DNA of 5,133 nucleotides from Actinomycetes bacterium (GTDB lineage Bacteria; Actinomycetota; Acidimicrobiia; Acidimicrobiales; Palsa-688). The position numbers were made by a program, and so were the translations under genes. Positions 1 to 4,662 of this stretch are shown piece after piece (within the stretch, counting starts at the first letter, position 1; every line of letters begins with the position of its first letter). Location of the stretch: contig JAKAZH010000144.1 of NCBI GenBank assembly GCA_021815935.1, positions 1 to 5,133 of the forward strand. The letters are read 5' to 3'. The notes beneath the pieces were generated by a model. It was not told the DNA's origin, searched no databases, and saw nothing but the letters and a program-made list of their open reading frames with translations.

Positions 1-2
1 AG

Positions 3-194
3 GCTGAGGTCGTCGGTGGGCGGGAGTCGGTGAAAGACCGTACCACAGGGAAAAGAGTCATAGGACTTCCCGTCAATATCGGCCGGCACGGTCTGCGGCA
101 GATCGCCGAATTCGCAGGTTTGAAAGTAGTGTACTGCTCGGTGTCAGGTTTGCACGATCCACCACCTGTGGTTCCAGCGCCAAATCGGACTTAG
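3..194 (+). CDS. Possible 3' end of an unidentified gene, cut by the left edge
   Basis: A frame open from the window edge ends at TAG 192-194 and gives 63 residues. The last part reads GRHGLRQIAEFAGLKVVYCS and then a Pro/Val-rich tail ending PAPNRT. It looks protein-like, but I recognise no family. By eye only a little over half of the third codon positions are G or C, clearly below the genes further right, so it may be foreign, degraded or chance. No start is visible because the frame enters from outside the window. Confidence 0.3.
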   Translation, partial: AEVVGGRESVKDRTTGKRVIGLPVNIGRHGLRQIAEFAGLKVVYCSVSGLHDPPPVVPAPNRT

Positions 195-331
195 GAGATC
201 ATGGTCGCGTCGGTTGAGCTCCTGGTACGGAGGATGTCGATCTTGAGTTCTCGGGTTGATGGGAATTTCCGGGTGGGGTTGCGAATCGGCTGAGAGGTGT
301 TTGCGGCGTGGATCCCGTGCTGGTGCGGTAG

Positions 332-380
332 TTGTCTGATGGCGCCGGGAGGGGCATAGTCATGGCCGGCGAGGACTATG
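332..380 (+). promoter_or_regulatory. Candidate promoter with inverted repeat over the -10 element
   Basis: TTGTCT (332-337) and CATAGT (355-360) are separated by 17 bases, a sigma-70-like layout with four of six consensus matches in each box. The -10 hexamer is also the left arm of a perfect 7-bp inverted repeat: CATAGTC at 355-361 and GACTATG at 374-380, with a 12-base spacer. A protein bound there would cover the -10 and start site. Transcription would begin near 367. The promoter call is by eye. Confidence 0.3.
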
Positions 381-392
381 GCACTGCTTTGA

Positions 393-432
393 GGCGAAGA
401 TCAGCTACTGCCTTCGCCCCTTCTCGGCGAAG
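393..432 (+). other. Three-arm element able to form two exclusive hairpins
   Basis: GGCGAAG occurs at 393-399 and again at 426-432, with its exact complement CTTCGCC between them at 412-418. The middle arm can pair with the left arm (12-base loop) or the right arm (7-base loop), but not both. This geometry is used by attenuators and switching leader RNAs. Smaller hairpins follow: GGGTC/GACCC with an AAA loop (497-509) and TCCTCCC/GGGAGGA (518-539). No U-tract terminator follows and no ligand is suggested, so function is unproven. Confidence 0.3.
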
Positions 433-576
433 TCTGTCACCAACACCGTGCCGTGCAACTTGAGTTACGTCACTACCGCCATGCCCGGGTCGAAGAGGGT
501 CAAAGACCCCGTAAGTTTCCTCCCAACACCCGGGGAGGAGGGCTGCGCGCTGAACGATGGTTCAGGGCACTCGGTG

Positions 577-614
577 TTGACAGGTTGGCGGTATGTGTGT
601 CATAGTGATCACTA
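577..614 (+). promoter_or_regulatory. Candidate promoter and overlapping 12-bp operator-like palindrome
   Basis: A perfect -35 TTGACA (577-582) lies 18 bases before CATAGT (601-606), a four-of-six match to the -10 consensus. The perfect palindrome TAGTGATCACTA (603-614) starts inside the -10 and covers the expected start near 612-614, the usual place for a repressor operator. It points toward the 609-residue gene and would give a leader of about 275 bases, with stop codons in all three plus frames between 620 and 690. Confidence 0.5.
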
Positions 615-728
615 CCGGGCTTGAGAGCGCCGGTTGCCAGAGCGCTGACAGACATCAGTTAGTCGTGCTTCTTGGCAACTGAATAGGCTCCTGCAGCGGT
701 AAGGGAGCAGCCGGCAGATGTGTTGCCG

Positions 729-802
729 GTCCGGACGCGACGGTGTCGGCGTCCGCGGGGTCCCGGTTGTTTGGGTCGGCCTCCATTAACGGCGTCCGGA
801 CG
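729..802 (+). repeat. Repeated GTCCGGAC palindromes and a GC-rich hairpin in the leader
   Basis: GTCCGGACG occurs at 729-737 and 794-802, 65 bases apart, and its first eight bases are a perfect palindrome. The second copy extends to the 10-bp palindrome CGTCCGGACG (793-802). Between them GCGTCCG (749-755) pairs with CGGACGC (732-738), and with inner GAC/GTC this makes a stem of about ten pairs with one bulge and a GGT loop (732-755). The sites could be protein-binding sites or leader RNA structure. Confidence 0.35.
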
Positions 803-816
803 GGCGCTGTCGGTCG

Positions 817-860
817 GGATTCACGCCGCTGCGTTCACGGCGCCCGCGTTAGCGGCGCGC
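817..860 (+). repeat. Three imperfect 15-bp tandem units before the first large gene
   Basis: GCGTTCACGGCGCCC (831-845) is followed directly by GCGTTAGCGGCGCGC (846-860), 12 of 15 bases identical. A weaker unit precedes them at 817-831, about 10 of 15, sharing TTCACG and CGC and overlapping by one base. A related TTAACGGCG lies at 786-794. The array ends 16 bases before the Shine-Dalgarno site, so it may be a binding-site array or a local duplication. Confidence 0.35.
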
Positions 861-876
861 CTCGTCACGCAAGACT

Positions 877-882
877 AGGAGG
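877..882 (+). promoter_or_regulatory. Shine-Dalgarno site of the PcfJ-like gene
   Basis: AGGAGG, a perfect core complementary to the 3' end of 16S rRNA, lies six bases before ATG 889. It is the strongest ribosome binding site in the window and fixes this start. Confidence 0.85.
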
Positions 883-888
883 TTCGCG

Positions 889-2718
889 ATGGATAATGTG
901 ATTGATTCGCCGCTTGTGGTCGGCGGTTGGGTGTTGCATGCCCAGGCCGCTCTCGACGAACTCGCCGAGATGAGCACTATCGACGAAGTGGCTCGCCGGT
1001 TCGGCACGGCCCGCCGGTTATGTGAGGTGATTCTCGGCTTCCCGCTTTCGGGTGGTCATGCTACGAGGCGGGTGGTGCGTTGTGTCGGCCGTCTGCTTTA
1101 TCATCGCCTCGGGCCTGCGGTAGCAGCGGAGGTGTTGTCGTGGGCGGCTTCGGCGGCCATTGTGGTCGACACGGCGGCTATCGAAGCTCTTGTCGAGTCA
1201 GCGGAGGACGCCCCTGTGGCGTGCCGGCCGTTGCGACTCGACGACCGTTGGGATCTACAAGATTGCCTGAGGCGGGTTGTGCCGATGGCGGCTCGGAGGC
1301 GTGTTCTTCTCGCGATGTTCGCCGATCGCCCCGGGCGACTTGTTGACCCCGACCTTGCGTTTGACTGGCTCGGTCAGGGCCGTTTCTCGGACTGGGTAGG
1401 TGTCGAGTGGGACCCGCCCGAGTGGGAGGAGACGGAGATCGCAGTATGGTTGCAGTGGCTCGTGGAGCCTGGGATTGTTGGGGCTGGGATCGTTGAGCGG
1501 GTCGCCGCCGCCGGCAGCACCGAGGCTCAGATCGGGCTGGTCGCGACAGCTGGACTCTGCGAGGTCGGACAGCTGGCGAGGTCCGAGGTGGTCTTCGATC
1601 TAGACGAGGCGATCGTCGCTAGATGTCTGCTGGACGCGACAGCCGATTTGTTGAGTAATCGACTGTGCCCGGCCGACCTGTCGGAGCGGGTCCGCTACCC
1701 CTACGATATGGCTACGGTGGAACTCGCTGTCCGGGCCGGCGACCGCCACTTTGACCGGCTCAGACTGAGGCGTTTGCTGACTCGACTCGGCGCGGACGCC
1801 TGGGCGTATCTGCTGGGAAGAGCGCCCGAGCGGTTCTTGGTGGCGCTGCGCCGCTGCGACTTGGTGTCGGCCGCGGAGCTGTCTACGGGCCGCCTCGCCG
1901 GCGTGGACCTATCGGATGCCCGGACAGCAGCAGCGGTGTTCGGTACCCCGAACACCTGGAAGGCTTCGACGGTCCCAGACGCGCTCGTGGAGGTGCTCAA
2001 ATGCCATCGCCAGGCCGACGGTCTGGTGTGGCTTGTGGACTCGGCTTGGCCCGGCGCCCTGACAGGCGAGCACGCACGGGAACTGATCGAGGAGGGCAGT
2101 CCGGTCGTGGCCAGGTCCGCTTTACGTCATCTTCCTGTCGGTGATCTGACTGCCCGTGATGCAGCGGTCGCAGCCGCCCGTGGCGGTCTGTGGGCTGCGG
2201 CCTGCCCGGCTGTTCCCGCTTGTCGGCGCCCGCCCCGCGGTGAGCGTGAAGTCGACTTTGATACGGCGGTGGCGGCGGGGAGCTTCGAATACCCCGACCG
2301 CGTTGCCGCTCTCATCGAGGAGTCTTTCGACGAGGCGCCAGGCTGGACGGTCGAACTTCCCGAGACGCCGGCTGAGGTTCTAAGGAACGCCAGGTTGATG
2401 CGTAACTGCACCGCCGGCTACGTCGACGCGATCGAATGCGGATCCGGCTACCTTGTTATAGTCACCGACCCGCAACAGCGCCGCTTCAACGTCGGGCTCG
2501 CCCGTGACGGGCAGCGTTTCGTCGTCAGCGAGATCAACAGCTGGGCGAACGGGGGGATCAGGCCTGACTGGATCAGGTCGGCCTTCCAGCGTCGCCTCGA
2601 CCGCGCCCCCACCCGGCCCGTCGTCGGCGACGACACGCCCGTGCAGGTACGCCGCCTGAGCGACCGGCGCGACAGACGCCGAGCCCGCTCCCGGGCGGCT
2701 CGACGACTCAAACGGTGA
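889..2718 (+). CDS. Large protein with PcfJ-like C-terminal segment, function unknown
   Basis: The 609-residue protein starts at an ATG preceded by a perfect AGGAGG, and its codons favour G or C in the third position throughout. Residues 1 to about 480 are Leu/Ala/Arg-rich and predicted helical by eye, with a Trp-rich stretch near 159-195 and no catalytic motif, signal peptide or membrane segment that I recognise. Residues about 489-575 resemble the PcfJ-like family: a helix with LPETPAEVL, then LMRNCTAGY (Cys507, Tyr511), then strands GYLVIVTD, RFNVGLARDG and FVVSEINSWAN. The tail (about 585-609) is strongly basic, which could suit nucleic acid binding. PcfJ itself comes from a conjugative plasmid of Enterococcus and has no established activity. 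Being long and single-domain-poor, it could also be an unrelated lineage-specific protein. The coding call is sure; the family call is moderate. Confidence 0.85.
   Translation: MDNVIDSPLVVGGWVLHAQAALDELAEMSTIDEVARRFGTARRLCEVILGFPLSGGHATRRVVRCVGRLLYHRLGPAVAAEVLSWAASAAIVVDTAAIEALVESAEDAPVACRPLRLDDRWDLQDCLRRVVPMAARRRVLLAMFADRPGRLVDPDLAFDWLGQGRFSDWVGVEWDPPEWEETEIAVWLQWLVEPGIVGAGIVERVAAAGSTEAQIGLVATAGLCEVGQLARSEVVFDLDEAIVARCLLDATADLLSNRLCPADLSERVRYPYDMATVELAVRAGDRHFDRLRLRRLLTRLGADAWAYLLGRAPERFLVALRRCDLVSAAELSTGRLAGVDLSDARTAAAVFGTPNTWKASTVPDALVEVLKCHRQADGLVWLVDSAWPGALTGEHARELIEEGSPVVARSALRHLPVGDLTARDAAVAAARGGLWAAACPAVPACRRPPRGEREVDFDTAVAAGSFEYPDRVAALIEESFDEAPGWTVELPETPAEVLRNARLMRNCTAGYVDAIECGSGYLVIVTDPQQRRFNVGLARDGQRFVVSEINSWANGGIRPDWIRSAFQRRLDRAPTRPVVGDDTPVQVRRLSDRRDRRRARSRAARRLKR
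1935..1956 (+). repeat. Perfect 9-bp hairpin inside the PcfJ-like gene
   Basis: GGTGTTCGG (1935-1943) and CCGAACACC (1948-1956) are exact complements around a TACC loop, within codons for AVFGTPNT near residue 350-356. It has no U tract. The match is longer than expected of ordinary coding sequence, but codon choice in GC-rich DNA can produce such pairs. Confidence 0.4.
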
Positions 2719-2754
2719 CAGCCAAACGAGCGCGGACCCCTAAGCCGCTCAAGG

Positions 2755-2853
2755 TCACCGCTTGCGGGCCGGGGGCTTGACTGGCTTCAGCGAGTCGCCC
2801 GCCGAGATGGTCGGCTCCGGTAGCTTGCGGTACGGTCCCGCCGGGACCCCGCA
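2755..2853 (-). other. Possible C-terminal remnant of a minus-strand gene
   Basis: Read on the minus strand, the last 32 codons before TGA (2757-2755) give GVPAGPYRKLPEPTISAGDS and then LKPVKPPARKR, ending in a basic tail typical of real C-termini. Nearly all of these codons end in G or C, and this bias drops just upstream (beyond about 2854). The plus frame here shares the same third positions, so the bias cannot decide the strand. I recognise no family and see no convincing start. Confidence 0.22.
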
Positions 2854-2964
2854 GTGGCTGGCAGTTGCCGTGTGGGTAGCGGTTTGCGCCGAGCGTCGCA
2901 GCGGCTGGCCGGCTCGACGGCTTCTTAGCTGCGGCGCTTTGGCTGTGATCTCAATCGGCGTATC

Positions 2965-3006
2965 GCAGCTTCGTCGGGATCTCGATGGCAGGGGTGGCGA
3001 AGCTGC
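2965..3006 (+). promoter_or_regulatory. 9-bp inverted repeat in the spacer upstream of the second gene
   Basis: GCAGCTTCG (2965-2973) and CGAAGCTGC (2998-3006) are exact complements with a 24-base spacer. In RNA the stem could extend inward by three pairs, two of them G-U. Five T residues follow at 3019-3023, twelve bases after the stem, too far for a standard intrinsic terminator. It may be an operator, a leader stem or a weak terminator for the preceding gene. Confidence 0.35.
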
Positions 3007-3097
3007 AGCGCGGCCGGATTTTTGTGGCTCTCCTGCTACTTCCGTGGGTCGAAAGGTCGAACAGGTGTGCGGTGTGAGGCAGGCCCTGGCGATCGGG

Positions 3098-3103
3098 CAA
3101 GAT
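3098..3103 (+). promoter_or_regulatory. Candidate -10 element for a leaderless GTG start
   Basis: CAAGAT lies six bases before GTG 3110, so with the G as +1 it occupies exactly -12 to -7. It keeps the A and final T that matter most in the actinobacterial TANNNT consensus, but lacks the first T. No -35 match is visible. This is the layout of leaderless transcripts, common in actinomycetes. Confidence 0.4.
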
Positions 3104-3109
3104 GGGGCG

Positions 3110-3751
3110 GTGGACGACACTACTTCGCGCTGGGAGCCTGAGAGCGAAGAGGAGTACGAGGCGGCGCGCACCGAACTGAAGCGGCGGTTCGCCGCCTGGG
3201 CGACCCGTGGCGATGCCGTCTTCGATCCTGATGCCCCCGAGGGGCTGCTCCACTACAAGTGGGGCAACGTGGACGGTCATCTCACTCGCTGGACGCGTCG
3301 CGACCTCGACGAGATCTACCTCGAGCTGTATCCAGCCAAGGTGATGGCGGAGCCTGAAGAGCTCGACGAGGTGCTCGCCGAGGCGGCGATGTTCGTCACC
3401 TTCCTCTCCGAAACCGAACTGCTCGACGAGGAGAGCGAGCCCGCAGACGTTCTGCTCGACCACCTCGGTCGCATCGAAGGACTGTTCCGGGCGAACATGG
3501 CCGACACCAAGCGTTACAGTTTCGGCAAGCGCCTGTGGAGCCAAGCCGCGGCCGAGGGCGTTCGAATTGACGACCCCGAGGCGGTCGAGGCCTTCATGGC
3601 CCGCTTCAACGCCCGGCCCCGTGGCGAGCGGGACGCGATCCTCGGCAAGGGGCTGCAGCCAGGAGGTCGCCGGGCGCCGGCGGGCCGGTTCACTCCTGCG
3701 GGGACCCCGCCGAGGCCCGGGTCACGAAAGCGTCCCAAACGCCGGAGATGA
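3110..3751 (+). CDS. Conserved-looking actinobacterial protein of unknown function
   Basis: From GTG 3110 the product has 213 residues. Residues 1-25 are acidic, then LLHYKWGNVDGHLTRWTRRDL at 46-66, YPAKV at 74-78, FVTFLSETELLD at 95-106, YSFGKRLW at 136-143 and FMARFNARP near 160-168. I recall this order (KW..-DG-L-WT-DL, P-KV, an F..FL..-LL helix, then a F-G/AK motif) from unnamed actinobacterial proteins, some annotated near SEC-C domains; no metal-binding Cys is present here. The tail (about 178-213) is Gly/Pro/Arg-rich and ends RKRPKRRR, possibly binding nucleic acid. Alternatives are GTG 3065, with GAAAGG eight bases upstream (228 residues), and TTG 2762. I prefer 3110 for its leaderless layout and its typical acidic N-terminus. 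The product appears soluble and cytoplasmic. Confidence 0.75.
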   Translation: MDDTTSRWEPESEEEYEAARTELKRRFAAWATRGDAVFDPDAPEGLLHYKWGNVDGHLTRWTRRDLDEIYLELYPAKVMAEPEELDEVLAEAAMFVTFLSETELLDEESEPADVLLDHLGRIEGLFRANMADTKRYSFGKRLWSQAAAEGVRIDDPEAVEAFMARFNARPRGERDAILGKGLQPGGRRAPAGRFTPAGTPPRPGSRKRPKRRR

Positions 3752-3931
3752 ACGACCCGGCAGCGGAGGGCAGTTCGCCGCGTCGAGACCGACCCTCGAC
3801 TCAAAGCTTTCAACGTAGCCGAACAGGTCGAATACTTCCGGCGGCTCATGCCCGACAAGTTGATCGGCCGTCATGCCGTATCCCACATCGAAACAGCCCT
3901 GCTCGTACGAAGTTGGCGGCGCCGAGCGTGA
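3748..3931 (+). pseudogene. Short coding-like piece needing a frameshift or readthrough
   Basis: In the same frame as the preceding gene, after its TGA (3749-3751), the sequence stays open to TGA 3929-3931. It encodes RRVETDPRLKAFNVAEQVEY and then FRRLMPDKLIGRHAVSHIET, ALLVRSWRRRA. This amphipathic, well-mixed peptide looks like genuine protein, yet the frame has no start before ATG 3848. An ATG at 3748 overlaps the preceding stop as ATGA, and reads MNDPAAEGSS in the next frame; a one-base shift forward near 3775-3782 would join the two into about 60 residues. It may be a small translationally coupled gene broken by a frameshift, a sequencing error, readthrough of the upstream stop, or a tail of a lost gene. 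No family is recognised. Confidence 0.4.
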
Positions 3932-3980
3932 GACCTTTAAAGCCGAAACACAGGCACAATCAGCCAGCGATGACGCGACC

Positions 3981-4571
3981 GTGACCCGTCGCCCGCGCTG
4001 GGTAGACACGGCGAGCGATGAATCTACGACGTCCGGACCGTTGTCGCCTTCCGGCTGGTTCGACGTGAGCGAACATTGTTGCGACTCGAGCGACGGGTTG
4101 GCGCCTCGGATCGGGATTGACATCGGCGGCGTCATTATCGCCGACGGGCCCGGCGACGACGACACTTTTTTCTCCCAGGATTATCTGGCGACCCCCGAGG
4201 TGCCGGGCGCGTTTGATTCGATAGCGGAGCTGGCGACGTGGGCGACGTGTTTCATCGTGTCCAAGGTCGGCTCGGCCAAGGAGAAAAGGTGCCGGCAGTG
4301 GCTGTTCGCCCGCCGCTTCCCTGACCGATGCGCGATACCGCCCGACCGCTGGCACTTCAGTGCGTCCCGCGCCGACAAGGGCCCTATCGCAAGCCGGCTT
4401 CGACTGGACGGGTTCGTCGACGACCACGTCGAGGTCCTCGACGCCATGCCTTCGAGCGTGCGTTGTCGGGTACTCTTCGGTTCCCACCTGCTCGCCCCGG
4501 AACACATGGCGCTCGCCCCCGACTGGCCGACCGCATTACGGGTCCTCACCAGCCAGCTGCGTCTCGAGTAG
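3981..4571 (+). CDS. HAD-like hydrolase family protein
   Basis: Haloacid dehalogenase-like proteins are mostly phosphatases acting through an aspartyl intermediate; the substrate here is unknown. Numbering from GTG 3981 (196 residues), motif I is IGIDIGGVII with nucleophile Asp47, motif II is FIVSKVG with Ser94, a motif III lysine is likely Lys133 in RADKGPI, and motif IV is FVDDHVEVL with Asp147-Asp148. The usual second Asp of motif I (DxD) is Gly49 (DIGG), a variant I recall from actinobacterial HAD-like proteins; it makes ordinary phosphatase activity uncertain. The end is sure but the start is not: ATG 3873, GTG 3981, GTG 4065 and TTG 4098 are all in frame and none has a ribosome binding site. 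Third-position bias fades upstream of 3981, while motif I normally lies close to the N-terminus, favouring 4065 or 4098. Confidence 0.8.
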   Translation: MTRRPRWVDTASDESTTSGPLSPSGWFDVSEHCCDSSDGLAPRIGIDIGGVIIADGPGDDDTFFSQDYLATPEVPGAFDSIAELATWATCFIVSKVGSAKEKRCRQWLFARRFPDRCAIPPDRWHFSASRADKGPIASRLRLDGFVDDHVEVLDAMPSSVRCRVLFGSHLLAPEHMALAPDWPTALRVLTSQLRLE

Positions 4572-4621
4572 GGGCTTCCCGAGCGGCTGCCCCCAAGAGA
4601 CACGCCTTGTCCGGCGCCGGA
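4571..4621. other. Possible stems between the convergent genes, weak terminator candidates
   Basis: The 91 bases between the HAD-like stop and the ParA-like stop contain GGGGC (4571-4575) pairing with GCCCC (4589-4593), and the perfect 12-bp palindrome TCCGGCGCCGGA (4610-4621). Neither is followed by a T run on either strand, so a terminator role is only suggested by position. Confidence 0.25.
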
Positions 4622-4662
4622 TCATAGGGATCCAGGCCGGTTCTTATCGGTGGGACGGGGGC

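Larger units (their letters stand above)
340..624 (+). other. Coding-like open frame without a proper start (possible gene remnant)
   Basis: The frame with codons at 394, 397 and so on is open from 340 to the TGA at 622-624, with no ATG, GTG or TTG before GTG 448 (58 residues from there). From 394 to about 561 roughly four fifths of third positions are G or C, while first and second positions are near half, the periodicity expected of real coding DNA in a GC-rich actinomycete. The peptide includes AKISYCLRPFSAKSVTNTVP and later MPGSKRVKDPVSFLPTPGEE. I recognise no family. It may be a decayed gene, a small gene from GTG 448, or chance. It overlaps promoter-like and hairpin signals, which fits poorly with an intact gene. 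Confidence 0.3.
2719..3109. other. Spacer between the two large plus-strand genes
   Basis: About 390 bases with no confident gene. A plus frame stays open from TTG 2762 into the next gene, but upstream of about 3065 it yields unconvincing protein and has no ribosome binding site. A 66-base ORF from GTG 2715, overlapping the preceding stop as GTGA, codes for 21 residues (MTAKRARTPKPLKVTACGPG and a final A) and could be chance. CGGTGAC (2713-2719) and GTCACCG (2754-2760) form a widely spaced 7-bp inverted repeat around an inner GAGCG/CGCTC pair (2728-2732, 2746-2750), a possible but U-less stem after the stop codon. Confidence 0.4.

Noticed and set aside
195..400. Minus-strand frames open for about 70 codons
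   Set aside because: The translation (for example AIRQLPHQHGIHAANTSQPI) shows no protein-like pattern and has no convincing start.
362..463. A 33-codon ORF from ATG 362 with GGGAGGGG seven bases upstream
   Set aside because: The ribosome binding site is good, but the Arg/Ser/Pro-rich translation looks like an off-frame reading; the +1 frame carries the coding-like periodicity, and the candidate promoter would start transcription after the ATG.
1935..1956. A LexA/SOS-box reading of the GGTGTTCGG/CCGAACACC repeat
   Set aside because: The actinobacterial box has GAAC before GTTC; here the order is reversed and the site lies inside a coding sequence.
2951..3544. A 197-codon minus-strand open frame
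   Set aside because: It is antisense to the unknown-function gene, whose motif order and codon bias support the plus strand; no recognisable protein features.
3722..4165. A 147-codon minus-strand open frame across the gap before the HAD-like gene
   Set aside because: Third-position bias is about equal to that of the plus frame at 3752-3931, but the plus peptide looks more like real protein, and the minus frame also crosses HAD motif I.
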